Positions 55,022-64,000 of a stretch of DNA of 64,000 bases are shown piece by piece. This stretch comes from Lysobacterales bacterium 15-68-25 (GTDB lineage Bacteria; Pseudomonadota; Gammaproteobacteria; Xanthomonadales; Rhodanobacteraceae). The notes under the pieces are model-generated. The model was not told where the DNA came from, did no database searches, and was given only the letters and a program-made list of their open reading frames with translations. Within the stretch, counting starts at the first letter, position 1, and each line of letters opens with the position of its first letter. The stretch spans positions 124,001 through 188,000 of the forward strand of contig NCKB01000008.1 of the NCBI GenBank assembly GCA_002279065.1. Reading direction: 5' to 3'. A program made the position numbers and the translations under genes.

Positions 55022-56371
55022 ATGCCGATGAAATGCTTCAAGGCCTATGACATCCGCGGACGGATGCCGGACGAGCTGAACCCCGATATCGCCTACCGCA
55101 TCGGGCGCGCCTATGCCGGCGTCGTCGGCGCCGGGGTCGTGGTCGTCGGCTACGACGTGCGGCTGGACAGCCCGGCGCTGGCCGCGGCGGTCAGCCGGGG
55201 GCTCAACGAAGGCGGCTGCGACGTTATCGACATCGGACTGTGCGGCACCGAGGAGGTCTATTTCCAGACCGCCCACCGCGGCGTGGCCGGCGGCATCATG
55301 GTGACCGCCAGCCACAACCCGATCGACTACAACGGCATGAAGCTGGTGCGCGAGGGCGCCCGGCCGATCAGCGGTGACACGGGTTTGCGCGACATCGAGC
55401 GCGCGGTCGAGGCGAACGCCTTCGGGCCTGCGGCGGCCACCGTCGGCACGGTGGTGCGCGATCACGACAAATCCGCCTACATCGAACACCTGCTCGGCTA
55501 CCTGGATCGGCCCGCGCTGCGCCCGCTGAAGATCGTGGTCAATGCGGGCAATGGCGGGGCCGGCGCGATCGTCGATCTGTTGGCACCGCACCTGCCGTTC
55601 GAGTTCGTGCGCATCCACCACGAACCGGATGGTCGATTCCCGAACGGCATCCCCAATCCGCTACTGCCGGAGAATCGTTCCGCGACGGCACAGGCGGTGA
55701 TCGACTCGGGTGCCGACCTGGGCATCGCCTGGGACGGCGACTTCGACCGCTGCTTCCTGTTCGATGCGCAGGGGCGCTTCATCGAGGGCTACTACATCGT
55801 CGGCCTGCTCGCCGCGCAGATGCTCGAAAAGCATCCGGGAGCGAAGATCATCCACGACCCACGGCTGACCTGGAACACCATCGACATGGTGCACGCGGCC
55901 GGCGGCGTGCCGGTGGAAAGCAAGACCGGCCATGCCTTCATCAAGGAGCGCATGCGCGCCGAGGACGCGGTGTACGGTGGCGAGATGAGCGCCCACCACT
56001 ACTTTCGCGACTTCGCCTATTGCGACTCCGGCATGATCCCGTGGCTGCTGGTGGCCGAGCGGATGTGCCGCACCGGGCAACCGCTGGCCGACATGCTGGA
56101 CGAGCGCATGCGCGCGTTCCCGTGCAGCGGCGAGATCAACTTCCGAGTGGACGACGCAGCGGCGACGGTGGAGCGGGTGTTGGCGTACTACGCCGACCAG
56201 CGACCCGAACTGGATCGCGTCGACGGCGTCAGCGCCTCGTTCGGCAGCTGGCGCTTCAACCTGCGCTCGTCGAACACCGAGCCGCTGCTGCGCCTCAATG
56301 TGGAGGCGCGCGCCGATCCGCGCCTTCTACATGCTCGTGTGACCGAGTTACGGATATTGATTTCCGGCTGA
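55022..56371 (+). CDS. xanA: phosphomannomutase/phosphoglucomutase
   Basis: 449 aa. Catalytic phosphoserine loop TASHNP (Ser 97), metal loop DGDFDR (around 240), sugar loop [10 protein letters not shown] and phosphate loop SSNTEP. It interconverts hexose-6- and hexose-1-phosphates, feeding GDP-mannose (with XanB) and dTDP-rhamnose (with RmlA). The name follows the Xanthomonas bifunctional XanA; cpsG/manB are synonyms. Start ATG 55022; ATG 55028 also possible. Confidence 0.93.
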   Translation: MPMKCFKAYDIRGRMPDELNPDIAYRIGRAYAGVVGAGVVVVGYDVRLDSPALAAAVSRGLNEGGCDVIDIGLCGTEEVYFQTAHRGVAGGIMVTASHNPIDYNGMKLVREGARPISGDTGLRDIERAVEANAFGPAAATVGTVVRDHDKSAYIEHLLGYLDRPALRPLKIVVNAGNGGAGAIVDLLAPHLPFEFVRIHHEPDGRFPNGIPNPLLPENRSATAQAVIDSGADLGIAWDGDFDRCFLFDAQGRFIEGYYIVGLLAAQMLEKHPGAKIIHDPRLTWNTIDMVHAAGGVPVESKTGHAFIKERMRAEDAVYGGEMSAHHYFRDFAYCDSGMIPWLLVAERMCRTGQPLADMLDERMRAFPCSGEINFRVDDAAATVERVLAYYADQRPELDRVDGVSASFGSWRFNLRSSNTEPLLRLNVEARADPRLLHARVTELRILISG

Positions 56372-56690
56372 TTAAGGTTTGAATCGACGGCGATCGGGTC
56401 TGTCGTCACCGAGTCATCCATGTAGTCCGAAAGATTAAAGCAGGAAAAGTCTGCTGCTCCGTTGTTTCCAGCGAGGGGCGTCCGCTGTAGACGACACATA
56501 CCCCTCGCTTGTGCTCGGGAAGGGCGATTCCTGTACGGATGACGAGCGAAGTGCTTAACCAAAATGATGGAGAGCGGAATCCCGGATACTTCTCGGGTAG
56601 TACTTCGATGGCGCGAGCCATGGCTGACGCTTCCGGCGCGGTCCTCTCGACTGCCTGCTAGAATAAGTCATTTTACGATCGCCAAGAATC
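56372..56690. other. 319-base lower-GC gap between xanA and the membrane glycosyltransferase-like gene
   Basis: No gene is supported, though base composition is clearly less GC-rich than around it and short minus-strand frames occur. It may be a remnant of lost O-antigen genes. A TAGAAT at 56659-56664 is a candidate -10 for the next gene, 27 bases before its ATG. Confidence 0.4.
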
Positions 56691-58244
56691 ATGCAATCGA
56701 CTTCCAATAAAAGCAGAATCCTGCAGCTGCAGTTGGTGATTTTGGCAGTCGTTAGCGTCGCAATCCTCTTCATGTGGCAAGGCAACAAAGGCTTCAGCCT
56801 GTGGGATGAAGGATTCCTTTGGTACGGCATTCAGCGAGTGATGCAGGGAGAGGTGCCTGTCCGCGACTTCATGTCTTATGACCCGGGGCGCTACTACTGG
56901 TCGGCCGCGCTAATGGAGCTTTGTGGGGGCGGCGGCATCATGGCCGTTCGAGTCACCGTGGCAGTTTTTCAAGCCATGGGCCTTTCGGTCGGGCTGCTGC
57001 TGATTGCACGGACAGCTGGCAAGCAAGGCTTGTTCTATCTATTCCTGTCTGCCGTGACCTTAATGGCGTGGATGTTTCCGCGACACAAACTTTTCGATAT
57101 CTCACTGGCGATCTTCTTGATCGGGGCGTTGGCCTACCTGGTTGAAAAGCCGGATGGTCGCAGGTACTTCCTGACGGGGTTTTGTGTCGGGCTGATAGCG
57201 GTCTTTGGTCGAAATCATGGCGTCTATGGCACCCTCGCCAGTCTGGGCGTCATCGGTTGGCTCAGCTGCAAGCGTTCGGAAGGCGTAAGTCCGATCAAGA
57301 AGCTCATGCTCTGGGGGGCGGGCGTTGTGTCGGGCTACACCCCAATATGGCTCATGCTGCTTCTGATCCCTGGGTTTGCCAGCGCGTTCTGGGAGAGCAT
57401 TCGTTTCCTCTTCGAAATCAAAGCCACCAACATCCCTCTTCCAGTGCCGTGGCCGTGGCGCGTTCCTTTCGCGTCGTTGTCAACGGGAGCCGCGATCCGC
57501 GAAGTTCTGGTCGGGCTATTCTTCGTGGGGGAGCTCGTTGTCGGCACGCTGTCCATCGGCTGGGTGATTTCGCAAAGGCTTCGCAACAGACATGTCGCTC
57601 CAGCGCTAGTGGCCGCGTCGTTTTTGATGCTGCCATACGCACACTTTGCCTATTCCAGAGCAGACATAAATCATCTCGCCCAAAGCATCTTTCCCATGCT
57701 GGTGGGTATTCTGGCCTTTCTTTCTACCTGTTCCCCTCGAATCAAGTGGTCCTTCGCGCTCGTGCTTTGCGCAGCGAGTGTGTGGGTGATGCTCGTGTTT
57801 CAGCCAGGGTGGCAGTGCAGGGCGCACAGGTGCGTCGACGTGGAAATCTCCGGCAGCACGCTGCAGATGGATCTCGGGACGGCTCGCGACGTGAGCCTGC
57901 TGCGGAGCCTGGCCAGCGAGTATGCCCCGCATGGGCGAAGCTTCATCGCTGTACCCTATTGGCCCGGTGCTTATGCATTGTTGGGGCGTAAGTCGCCGAT
58001 GTGGGAAATATATCCTCTCTCTCCCCGCCCAGCGGCGTTCGAGAGAGAGGAGATCAAACGAATCCAAGCTTCCAAACCGGGATTTGTGCTTGTATTCGAT
58101 ATGCCACTCGATGGTCGTGACGCACTGCGCTTCCAAAACACGCACCCGTTGACCTACCAGTACATCCTTGACAACTTCGATCCAACTTCCGGCTCGCCCA
58201 ACCCTGCCTATCGAATCTTCAAGGCCAAAAGAGCAGTGCAATGA
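56691..58244 (+). CDS. polytopic membrane protein, GT-C glycosyltransferase-like
   Basis: 517 aa with about 10 membrane helices and a C-terminal soluble part (about 385-517). An acidic motif right after helix 1 ([19 protein letters not shown], then [13 protein letters not shown]) is like the catalytic loop of GT-C enzymes such as ArnT. Base composition and codon use are less GC-rich than in the flanking genes. It overlaps the broken wbqC-like gene by four bases (ATGA). A role in transferring sugar to a surface glycan is inferred; the exact family is not recognised. Confidence 0.7.
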   Translation: MQSTSNKSRILQLQLVILAVVSVAILFMWQGNKGFSLWDEGFLWYGIQRVMQGEVPVRDFMSYDPGRYYWSAALMELCGGGGIMAVRVTVAVFQAMGLSVGLLLIARTAGKQGLFYLFLSAVTLMAWMFPRHKLFDISLAIFLIGALAYLVEKPDGRRYFLTGFCVGLIAVFGRNHGVYGTLASLGVIGWLSCKRSEGVSPIKKLMLWGAGVVSGYTPIWLMLLLIPGFASAFWESIRFLFEIKATNIPLPVPWPWRVPFASLSTGAAIREVLVGLFFVGELVVGTLSIGWVISQRLRNRHVAPALVAASFLMLPYAHFAYSRADINHLAQSIFPMLVGILAFLSTCSPRIKWSFALVLCAASVWVMLVFQPGWQCRAHRCVDVEISGSTLQMDLGTARDVSLLRSLASEYAPHGRSFIAVPYWPGAYALLGRKSPMWEIYPLSPRPAAFEREEIKRIQASKPGFVLVFDMPLDGRDALRFQNTHPLTYQYILDNFDPTSGSPNPAYRIFKAKRAVQ

Positions 58245-58680
58245 AAAGGGTTGCCATCGTCCAATCCAGCTACATTCCTTGGAAAGGGTATTTCGACACG
58301 ATTGCCGCGGTGGATCAGTTCATCCTCGACGACGACATGCAGTACACCCGGCGCGATTGGCGCAACCGTAACCAAGTCACGACACCACAAGGCGTGCAGA
58401 AGTGTGCCGGTACTGGTGAAGAGCAAATACCACCAGAAGACTGAGGAAGCCGAACTCTATGGCTCAGACTCGGCCGTAGCGCATTGGCGTGCGCTGGTTC
58501 AGAACTATCGCCGCACGCCACATTTAGATGCGATCGCGGCGTGGCTCGAGCCGCTCTACCTTGGAGAGTCTTAAATGTATCTCTCGCCAATGAATAGGCG
58601 CTTCATCCAAGAGAATCGATGACAGATCATCGCCGCGCTCAAAGCATTGCGATGGGTGTCATTCGAATTCGCTGGTGCGA
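58241..58680 (+). pseudogene. broken WbqC-family gene
   Basis: The first 54 codons give a clear WbqC N-terminus ([16 protein letters not shown], then [17 protein letters not shown]). At about 58403 the frame shifts: after GVQK only one base precedes the expected [12 protein letters not shown], which continues in another frame to LYLGES. That is followed by an in-frame TAA (58572) where a Trp codon is expected, then YLSPMNRRFIQE and a TGA (58620). Degraded similarity continues to about 58680. WbqC proteins act in O-antigen synthesis. A sequencing error could explain the frameshift but not both stops. Confidence 0.75.
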
Positions 58681-58689
58681 TTCGGTTGC

Positions 58690-60102
58690 CTACGCCCGTC
58701 CGTAGACGTCGTCGAAGCGGACGATGTCGTCCTCGCCGAGATAGCTGCCCGACTGCACCTCGATCAGTTCCAGCGGCACCTTGCCTGGGTTGCGCAGCCG
58801 ATGGACGCTGCCGAGCGGGATATAGGTGCTCTGGTTCTCGCCCAGCAGGAACACCTTCTCGTCGCAGGTGACCTCGGCGGTGCCGGAAACCACGATCCAG
58901 TGCTCCGCGCGGTGGTGGTGCTTCTGCAGGCTCAGGGAAGCGCCGGGCTTCACTACGATGCGTTTGACCTGGAAACGCTCGCCTTCCTCCAGCGAGTCGT
59001 AGCTGCCCCAGGGGCGCCGGACCACCCGGTGGAACGAGTGCTCGGTGCGACCCGAGGCCTTGAGCTGGTCGACGACTTTCTTGACATCCTGCGCGGCATC
59101 GCGATGGGCGACCAGCGTGGCATCCGGGGTGGACACGACGATCAGGTCGTCCACGCCGACAGCTGCGATCAGGTGACGCTCGTGCGAGCGCAGCAGGCAG
59201 CCGTGGGCGTTGACGGTCAGCGTGTCGCCCTCCCGCAGGTTGCCGTCGGCATCGCGCTCGCCGGCCAGCCACAAGGCCGACCACGAACCGATGTCGCTCC
59301 AGCCGCAGCTCACCGGCAGCACGGCGGCGCGACGCGTCTTTTCCATCACCGCATAGTCGATCGAGTCGTCCGGGCTGCGTGCGAACAGGTCGGCGTCGAT
59401 GCGCACGAAGTCCAGGTCGGCCTTTGCGGCGGCGTGGGCTGCTCGCACCGCAGCGAGCATCTCCGGCGCGTGCTCGGCCAACTCCTCGAGATAGCGCGCC
59501 GCCTTGAACAGGAACATGCCGGAGTTCCAGTCGTAGCCACCGTCGTCGAGATACGACTGGGCCGTGGGAAGATCGGGCTTCTCGACGAAGCGCTCCACCC
59601 GGAAGCCCCCTTCGGGGAGCTCTTCGCCGCGGCGGATGTAGCCGAAGCCCGTTTCCGGTCGATCCGGGCGGATGCCGAAGGTGACCAGCCACCCGGCTGC
59701 GGCGGTAGGCAGGGCGCGCGTTACGGCATCCACGAAGTTCACCGTATCGCCGATCAGGTGATCGGCGGGAAGCACCAGCAGGACGGCATCGGGGTCCCTC
59801 TCGACGGCGTGCAGCGCGCCCAGCGCGATCGCCGGCGCGGTGTTGCGGGCCATGGGCTCGAGGATGATGGTGGCGCCCTCGACGCCCGCCTCCATCAGCT
59901 GCTCCGCGGCGAGGAATCGATGGTCCTCGCTGGCCACGACGATCGGCGCGGTGACGTCCGGTAGTTCGCGCGTGCGCTGAATCGTTTGTTCGAACAGCGT
60001 GCCGCTGCCGGCCAGCGACAGGAACTGCTTGGGCAGGTTGCGCCGCGACACCGGCCACAGGCGCGTGCCGCTGCCGCCGCTGAGGATAAGGGGGGTCAGC
60101 AT
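58690..60102 (-). CDS. xanB: mannose-1-phosphate guanylyltransferase / mannose-6-phosphate isomerase
   Basis: 470 aa bifunctional enzyme. The N-terminal nucleotidyltransferase has GGSGTRLWPVSR and PKQF near residues 9-27; the C-terminal cupin (about 350-470, with the GSYLGEDDIVRF end) is the isomerase. It makes GDP-mannose from fructose-6-phosphate products together with XanA. It is on the minus strand in line with the rml genes. The gap to rmlD (60103-60224) holds a short hairpin only. Confidence 0.94.
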   Translation of the reverse strand: MLTPLILSGGSGTRLWPVSRRNLPKQFLSLAGSGTLFEQTIQRTRELPDVTAPIVVASEDHRFLAAEQLMEAGVEGATIILEPMARNTAPAIALGALHAVERDPDAVLLVLPADHLIGDTVNFVDAVTRALPTAAAGWLVTFGIRPDRPETGFGYIRRGEELPEGGFRVERFVEKPDLPTAQSYLDDGGYDWNSGMFLFKAARYLEELAEHAPEMLAAVRAAHAAAKADLDFVRIDADLFARSPDDSIDYAVMEKTRRAAVLPVSCGWSDIGSWSALWLAGERDADGNLREGDTLTVNAHGCLLRSHERHLIAAVGVDDLIVVSTPDATLVAHRDAAQDVKKVVDQLKASGRTEHSFHRVVRRPWGSYDSLEEGERFQVKRIVVKPGASLSLQKHHHRAEHWIVVSGTAEVTCDEKVFLLGENQSTYIPLGSVHRLRNPGKVPLELIEVQSGSYLGEDDIVRFDDVYGRA

Positions 60103-60153
60103 GAAATCCGGATCCTGGTCGGGCCCTTCGGGCGACGCCGGATTTCAGCGCGC

Positions 60154-60172
60154 CCCGGGAGTCGGTCCCGGG
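60154..60172. other. short hairpin between rmlD and xanB
   Basis: CCCGGGA, GTCGG loop, TCCCGGG, a 7-base-pair stem without a T-tract. It may mark a transcript end or processing site between rmlD and xanB; weak. Confidence 0.3.
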
Positions 60173-60224
60173 ATTCTCGCTCACTCGCCGTACGCCTGCC
60201 AGCCAGTCGGCTGCGCCGTGGCAA

Positions 60225-61154
60225 TCAGTTTGCAGCGAGCCGATCCATCACGGCGACCAGCGCCTCGCGCCAGTCGGGGGGGCGATAACCGAATTGCTCA
60301 GCCATGTCTCGGTTGTCGAGTACCGACCAGGTCGGTCGCCTGGCCGGTGTCGGGAACTGCGCTGTGTCGATCGCACGTACTTCCGGAGTCCGCGCTAGCA
60401 ATCCGCGCTGGCTCGCCTCGGCAAAGATCGCCTCGGCGAAGCCGTGCCAGGTCGTGCTCCCGCTGGCGACGAGATGGTGGATGCCGCGCATGCCTTTCCG
60501 GCCCGCCTCGTCCGTCGCCAGCCAGGCTACCAGCGCCACGAGCGTGCCATCGACGATGACATCGGTGCTGGTAGGGGCGCCGTGCTGGTCGGCGACAACG
60601 CCCAGCGAGTCCCGCTCACCGCCGAGGCGCAGCATGGTCCGCAGGAAATTGTGCCCGTGGGCGGCATAGACCCAAGCCGTGCGGAAAATCAGATGCCCTG
60701 CGCCGCTGGCCTGGAGCGCTCGCTCGCCGGCGAGCTTGCTTCGGCCGTAGGCGCCGAGCGGCCCGGTGGGATCGGTGGTCCGGTAGGGCTGCGTCGAGGA
60801 GCCGTCGAAGACGTAGTCGGTCGAGAAATGGACGACGAGCGCGCCATGCCGCTGCGCCCACTGCCCCAGTCGTCCGACGGCCTCGCCGTTGACGCGCGTG
60901 GCGAGGGCCTCCTCCTGTTCGGCGCGGTCCACCGCGGTGTAGGCGGCTGCGTTGACGATGACATCCGGGGCAATCGTGTCGAGCGCGGCGTCGAGGGTGT
61001 CAGGAAGGGCCAGGTCGGCCGTCTCGATGGATGCACCATCGAAACGCCGTCCGTCGCGGCTGGCGGTGGCGAGTATGCCCATGCGGGCCAGACGCCCATC
61101 TTCGACGAAGCTGCGGCCGAGTTGGCCGTTGGCGCCCAGCAGCAGGATCTTCAT
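60225..61154 (-). CDS. rmlD: dTDP-4-dehydrorhamnose reductase
   Basis: 309 aa short-chain dehydrogenase-like reductase giving dTDP-L-rhamnose. Nucleotide site LLLGANGQLGRSF at the N-terminus; catalytic YGRSK (Tyr/Lys) after GAYG; STDYVFDG segment present. Its start overlaps the rmlC stop (ATGA). Last gene of rmlBACD. Confidence 0.95.
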   Translation of the reverse strand: MKILLLGANGQLGRSFVEDGRLARMGILATASRDGRRFDGASIETADLALPDTLDAALDTIAPDVIVNAAAYTAVDRAEQEEALATRVNGEAVGRLGQWAQRHGALVVHFSTDYVFDGSSTQPYRTTDPTGPLGAYGRSKLAGERALQASGAGHLIFRTAWVYAAHGHNFLRTMLRLGGERDSLGVVADQHGAPTSTDVIVDGTLVALVAWLATDEAGRKGMRGIHHLVASGSTTWHGFAEAIFAEASQRGLLARTPEVRAIDTAQFPTPARRPTWSVLDNRDMAEQFGYRPPDWREALVAVMDRLAAN

Positions 61155-61708
61155 GCGACGAACACCGGAAGGCGCTCGGTGGCGACCTCGTTCAACAGCG
61201 GCGCTCTGGCGTCCTTGTCCGACAACAGCGGCTCGGTGACCGGCCAGTCGATGCCGATGGCGGCATCGTTCCAGCGGATGCCCGCGTCCGCCTTCGCGTC
61301 ATACAGTGCGGTGCACTGGTAGGCGAAAGTGGCGTATTCGGAGAGCACGCAAAAGCCGTGCGCGAAACCCTCCGGTATCCAGAAATGCCGGTGGTTCTCC
61401 GCCGTGAGCATGACCCCGGCCCACTGCCCGAACGTGGGCGAGCCGCGGCGGATGTCCACGGCCACGTCGAACACCTCGCCCTCCAGTACGCTGACCAGCT
61501 TGCCCTGCGGGTTGGGCCACTGGTAGTGCAGGCCGCGCAGCACGCCGCGGGCCGAACGCGAGACGTTCGACTGCACGAAGCGACGATCGATGCCCGCCTC
61601 ACGGTACTTGGCTTCGTTGTAGCTCTCGTAGAAGAAGCCGCGGGCGTCGCCGAATACCTGCGGCTCAATGACGACGGCGCCGGGCAGGCGAGTTTCAACA
61701 AACTTCAT
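61151..61708 (-). CDS. rmlC: dTDP-4-dehydrorhamnose 3,5-epimerase
   Basis: 185 aa cupin epimerase. Family segments: [34 protein letters not shown] (catalytic His region) and [19 protein letters not shown] overlaps join it to rmlA upstream and rmlD downstream. Confidence 0.95.
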   Translation of the reverse strand: MKFVETRLPGAVVIEPQVFGDARGFFYESYNEAKYREAGIDRRFVQSNVSRSARGVLRGLHYQWPNPQGKLVSVLEGEVFDVAVDIRRGSPTFGQWAGVMLTAENHRHFWIPEGFAHGFCVLSEYATFAYQCTALYDAKADAGIRWNDAAIGIDWPVTEPLLSDKDARAPLLNEVATERLPVFVA

Positions 61709-62595
61709 CGAGCGTGGCCTTCCTCGACAAGCTTTCGCAAATACAGCCCGTAGCCGGTCTTGGCGAGTGGCTCGGCTAGACGCAGCAACTGGGCGTCGTC
61801 GACCCAGCCATTGAGATGCGCGATTTCCTCAGGGCAGCAGACCTTCAGGCCCTGGCGGTTCTCGATGGTCTCGATGTAGTTGCCCGCCTCCATCAATGAC
61901 TCGTGCGTGCCGGTGTCCAGCCACGCAAAGCCGCGGCCAAGCTGCTCAAGGTGCAGCGAGCCATCCTCGAGGTAACAGCGGTTGAGATCGGTGATCTCCA
62001 GTTCGCCGCGCGGGGAGGGTTTGAGCGACGCGGCGTAGTCGCACACCCGGGAGTCATAGAAATACAGCCCGGTGACGGCGTAGGAGGATTTCGGCTTGGC
62101 CGGCTTCTCTTCCAGGCCGACCACCCTGCCGGCTGCATCGAACTCGGCTACACCGTAGCGTTCCGGGTCCTTCACCCAGTAGCCGAACACCGTCGCACCA
62201 TGGTCCCTGGCTGCGGCGCGTCGCAGGCTTTCGGTGAGGCCATGGCCGTAGAAGATGTTATCGCCCAGCACCAGGCAGCTCGGATCGCCGCCGATGAAGT
62301 CGCGGCCGATCAGGAACGCCTGCGCGAGCCCGTCCGGCGAGGGTTGCACGGCGTACTCGAGGTTCATGCCCCATTGCGAGCCGTCGCCCAGCAGCCGCTG
62401 GAACAGCGCCTGCTCGTGCGGCGTGTTGATGATCAGCACGTCGCGGATACCAGCCAGCATCAGGGTGGCCAGCGGGTAGTAGATCATCGGCTTGTCGTAC
62501 ACCGGCAGCAGCTGCTTGCTGATCGCCTGGGTGATCGGATACAGCCGCGTGCCGGAGCCGCCGGCGAGGATGATGCCCTTGCGCTTCGTGCTCAT
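61705..62595 (-). CDS. rmlA: glucose-1-phosphate thymidylyltransferase
   Basis: 296 aa, first step of dTDP-rhamnose synthesis. [15 protein letters not shown] (nucleotide loop) and KPMIYYPL follow the start, ATG 62595, which overlaps the rmlB stop (ATGA); a longer frame upstream is rejected. [20 protein letters not shown] is the central sugar-binding segment. Confidence 0.96.
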   Translation of the reverse strand: MSTKRKGIILAGGSGTRLYPITQAISKQLLPVYDKPMIYYPLATLMLAGIRDVLIINTPHEQALFQRLLGDGSQWGMNLEYAVQPSPDGLAQAFLIGRDFIGGDPSCLVLGDNIFYGHGLTESLRRAAARDHGATVFGYWVKDPERYGVAEFDAAGRVVGLEEKPAKPKSSYAVTGLYFYDSRVCDYAASLKPSPRGELEITDLNRCYLEDGSLHLEQLGRGFAWLDTGTHESLMEAGNYIETIENRQGLKVCCPEEIAHLNGWVDDAQLLRLAEPLAKTGYGLYLRKLVEEGHAR

Positions 62596-63641
62596 GATCC
62601 CAGTCGCTCCATGCGGTAGCTGCCGTCGAGCACGCGCTGCACCCACGGCTGGTTGGCGAGGTACCAGTCCACAGTGGCGGCAATGCCGCTCTCGAAAGTC
62701 TGCGACGGCTTCCAGCCCAGCTCGCGCTCGAGTTTGCTGGCATCGATGGCGTAGCGCCGGTCGTGGCCGGGACGATCTTTGACGTAGGTGATCAGTGACT
62801 CGCGCTTGCGGCCGTCGGCCAGCGGGCGGCGCTCGTCAAGCAGCGCGCAGATGGTCTTCACCACGGTGATGTTGGTGCGCTCGGCGTTGCCGCCCACGTT
62901 GTAGGTCTCGCCCACGCGGCCGCCTTCCAGTACCCGACGGATCGCGCTGCAGTGGTCGCCCACGAACAGCCAGTCGCGGATGTTCATGCCGTCGCCGTAG
63001 ACCGGCAGCGACTCACCGGCCAGTGCCTTCTGGATCACCAGCGGGATCAGCTTTTCCGGGAACTGGTAAGGCCCGTAGTTGTTCGAGCAGTTGGTGGTGA
63101 GCGTGGGCAGGCCGTAGGTATGGTGGAACGCCCGCACCAGGTGATCGGAGGCGGCCTTGGAGGCGGAGTAGGGCGAGTTCGGTGCGTACGCCGTGGTTTC
63201 GGTGAACTTGCCTTCCGGCCCCAGCGAGCCGTAGACCTCGTCGGTGGACACGTGCAGGAAGCGGAACGCTTCGCGGGCCTCGCCCTCCAGCGAGCGCCAG
63301 TAGTCGCGGGCGCACTCGAGCAAGCCGAGGGTACCGGTCACGTTGGTTTCGACGAAGGCCGCCGGACCGTCGATGGAGCGGTCCACGTGGGACTCGGCGG
63401 CGAAGTTCACGATGGCATCGGGCTTGTGCTCGGCCAGCAGCTTTGCCACCAGCGCCCGGTCGCCGATGTCGCCATGGGCAAACACGTGCCGGCTGTTGCC
63501 ATGGAGCGATGCCAGCGTGTCGAGGTTGCCGGCATAGGTAAGCTTGTCGAGATTCACCACGGTGAGGCCGTCGGCCACGGCCTTCAGCACGAAATTTGCG
63601 CCGATGAAGCCGGCGCCGCCGGTGACGAGTAGGACTTCCAT
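62592..63641 (-). CDS. rmlB: dTDP-glucose 4,6-dehydratase
   Basis: 349 aa. NAD site [14 protein letters not shown], catalytic [10 protein letters not shown] and YSASK. Start ATG 63641 matches the usual N-terminus; ATG 63662 would add seven residues. First gene of the rmlBACD operon, which is linked throughout by ATGA overlaps. Divergent from the Cys/Met-metabolism gene. Confidence 0.95.
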   Translation of the reverse strand: MEVLLVTGGAGFIGANFVLKAVADGLTVVNLDKLTYAGNLDTLASLHGNSRHVFAHGDIGDRALVAKLLAEHKPDAIVNFAAESHVDRSIDGPAAFVETNVTGTLGLLECARDYWRSLEGEAREAFRFLHVSTDEVYGSLGPEGKFTETTAYAPNSPYSASKAASDHLVRAFHHTYGLPTLTTNCSNNYGPYQFPEKLIPLVIQKALAGESLPVYGDGMNIRDWLFVGDHCSAIRRVLEGGRVGETYNVGGNAERTNITVVKTICALLDERRPLADGRKRESLITYVKDRPGHDRRYAIDASKLERELGWKPSQTFESGIAATVDWYLANQPWVQRVLDGSYRMERLGS

Positions 63642-63674
63642 ACGGGCACGTGATCCTTTGGACATCAAAATCAC

Positions 63675-63702
63675 ATTCTCGCACGGGCCACCCGCTGATC
63701 AA
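63675..63702 (-). promoter_or_regulatory. candidate promoter of the rmlBACD operon
   Basis: On the minus strand TTGATC (63697-63702), 16 bases, then GAGAAT (63675-63680), about 34 bases before the rmlB ATG. Confidence 0.35.
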
Positions 63703-63768
63703 ATACAAGTGCATGTGGCCGGCATGCCCGATGCCAGTGGTTGTTAAGGCAAATGGAGCCCACGAAGG

Positions 63769-63774
63769 TACAAT
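63769..63774 (+). promoter_or_regulatory. candidate -10 element for the Cys/Met enzyme gene
   Basis: TACAAT 64 bases before the ATG at 63839; no good -35 at standard spacing (TTGTTA lies 22 bases upstream). Confidence 0.3.
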
Positions 63775-63838
63775 CGCTGATCCTCAGGGTGTGGTCACTT
63801 GATAGTTCCACATCCCCCAACCAGCACGGTCACCCGTC

Positions 63839-64000
63839 ATGCCAAAGAAGACACCTGCCGCCCACCATGGACTCGGGACACGCGCGATACATGCCGGCCA
63901 GCATCCCGACCCTTCGACCGGCGCCATCATGACGCCGATATACGCCACCTCCACCTACGTGCAGGAGAGCCCGGGCAAGCACAAGGGCTACGAATATTCG
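63839..64000 (+). CDS. cystathionine gamma-synthase/lyase-type PLP enzyme (partial, cut by window end)
   Basis: Only the first 54 codons are in the window. They read [20 protein letters not shown] and continue [19 protein letters not shown], the standard N-terminus of the Cys/Met-metabolism PLP family (MetB, MetC, MGL, CTH). Which member cannot be told from this part. A cystathionine beta-synthase gene 11 kb away makes a gamma-lyase plausible. In Xanthomonas a metB gene borders the LPS locus, which this arrangement resembles. Confidence 0.85.
   Translation, partial: MPKKTPAAHHGLGTRAIHAGQHPDPSTGAIMTPIYATSTYVQESPGKHKGYEYS

Noticed and set aside
52382..55621. 1079-codon open frame antisense to glmS, dedA and xanA
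   Set aside because: Shadow frame in GC-rich DNA; low-complexity Ala/Gly/Val/His composition, no family features.

Overview
The window is GC-rich chromosomal DNA from a gammaproteobacterium of the Xanthomonadales/Lysobacterales. I think it is most likely a Rhodanobacteraceae-type organism (Rhodanobacter/Dyella/Luteibacter relatives), inferred from protein similarity to Xanthomonas only, since no rRNA is present. Supporting clues are a PhoP very close to the Xanthomonas form, a TrpS with a long C-terminal extension, a fused CysN/CysC, xanA/xanB-type sugar-nucleotide genes, a rmlBACD operon beside a Cys/Met-metabolism PLP enzyme (as in Xanthomonas LPS loci), and GTAGGAGC-type REP palindromes. 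There are no prophage genes, insertion sequences, integrases or CRISPR arrays. It is essentially a core-genome window with two polysaccharide loci at its ends.

Layout. 0-7.1 kb: an exopolysaccharide export module on the minus strand (Wza-like lipoprotein, Wzc-like chain-length protein, P-loop protein with a degenerate Walker A, outer-membrane barrel, two alpha/beta hydrolases), joined by repeated ATGA overlaps and facing a plus-strand polysaccharide deacetylase. 7.2-19.8 kb: housekeeping genes (dusA, PepSY-phoP-phoQ, birA-coaX-SPOR, tRNA-Thr, arginase, trpS, a DUF4010 membrane protein, globin, YgjP-like metallopeptidase, DUF6348). 19.9-31.8 kb: an amino-acid/peptide catabolism district with a three-gene 2-oxoacid dehydrogenase operon, kynA, two tandem POT peptide transporters, and a MarR regulator divergent from hppD-hmgA-fahA. 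The missing maleylacetoacetate isomerase step is supplied by a maiA-like gene at 47.3 kb.

31.9-35.3 kb: sulfate activation (cysD, cysNC) and thiol peroxidase. 35.3-47.1 kb: central carbon genes (gapA, pyk, class I aldolase, tkt, pgk) interspersed with an S1/P1 nuclease, a TonB-C-like protein, two tandem outer-membrane proteins and an orphan DegT-family aminotransferase. 47.2-55 kb: maiA, pilU, a DUF4398 pair, YdcH, cystathionine beta-synthase, glmS and dedA. 55-63.6 kb: an envelope-glycan locus with xanA, a low-GC membrane glycosyltransferase-like gene, a broken wbqC-like gene, xanB and rmlDCAB. The window ends inside a cystathionine gamma-synthase/lyase-type gene.

The pathways connect. Peptide uptake feeds Trp and Tyr degradation. 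Sulfate activation and the two transsulfuration-type genes frame sulfur amino-acid metabolism. GlmS, XanA/XanB and RmlBACD make amino-sugar, mannose/glucose and rhamnose precursors for LPS or exopolysaccharide. I did not find a clearly novel multigene system. The best leads are active-site departures in otherwise ordinary proteins (the P-loop protein, the two hydrolases and the dehydrogenase E2), an apparently eroded O-antigen locus, a MarR-type operator embedded in the hppD promoter, and GTAG-type REP elements.
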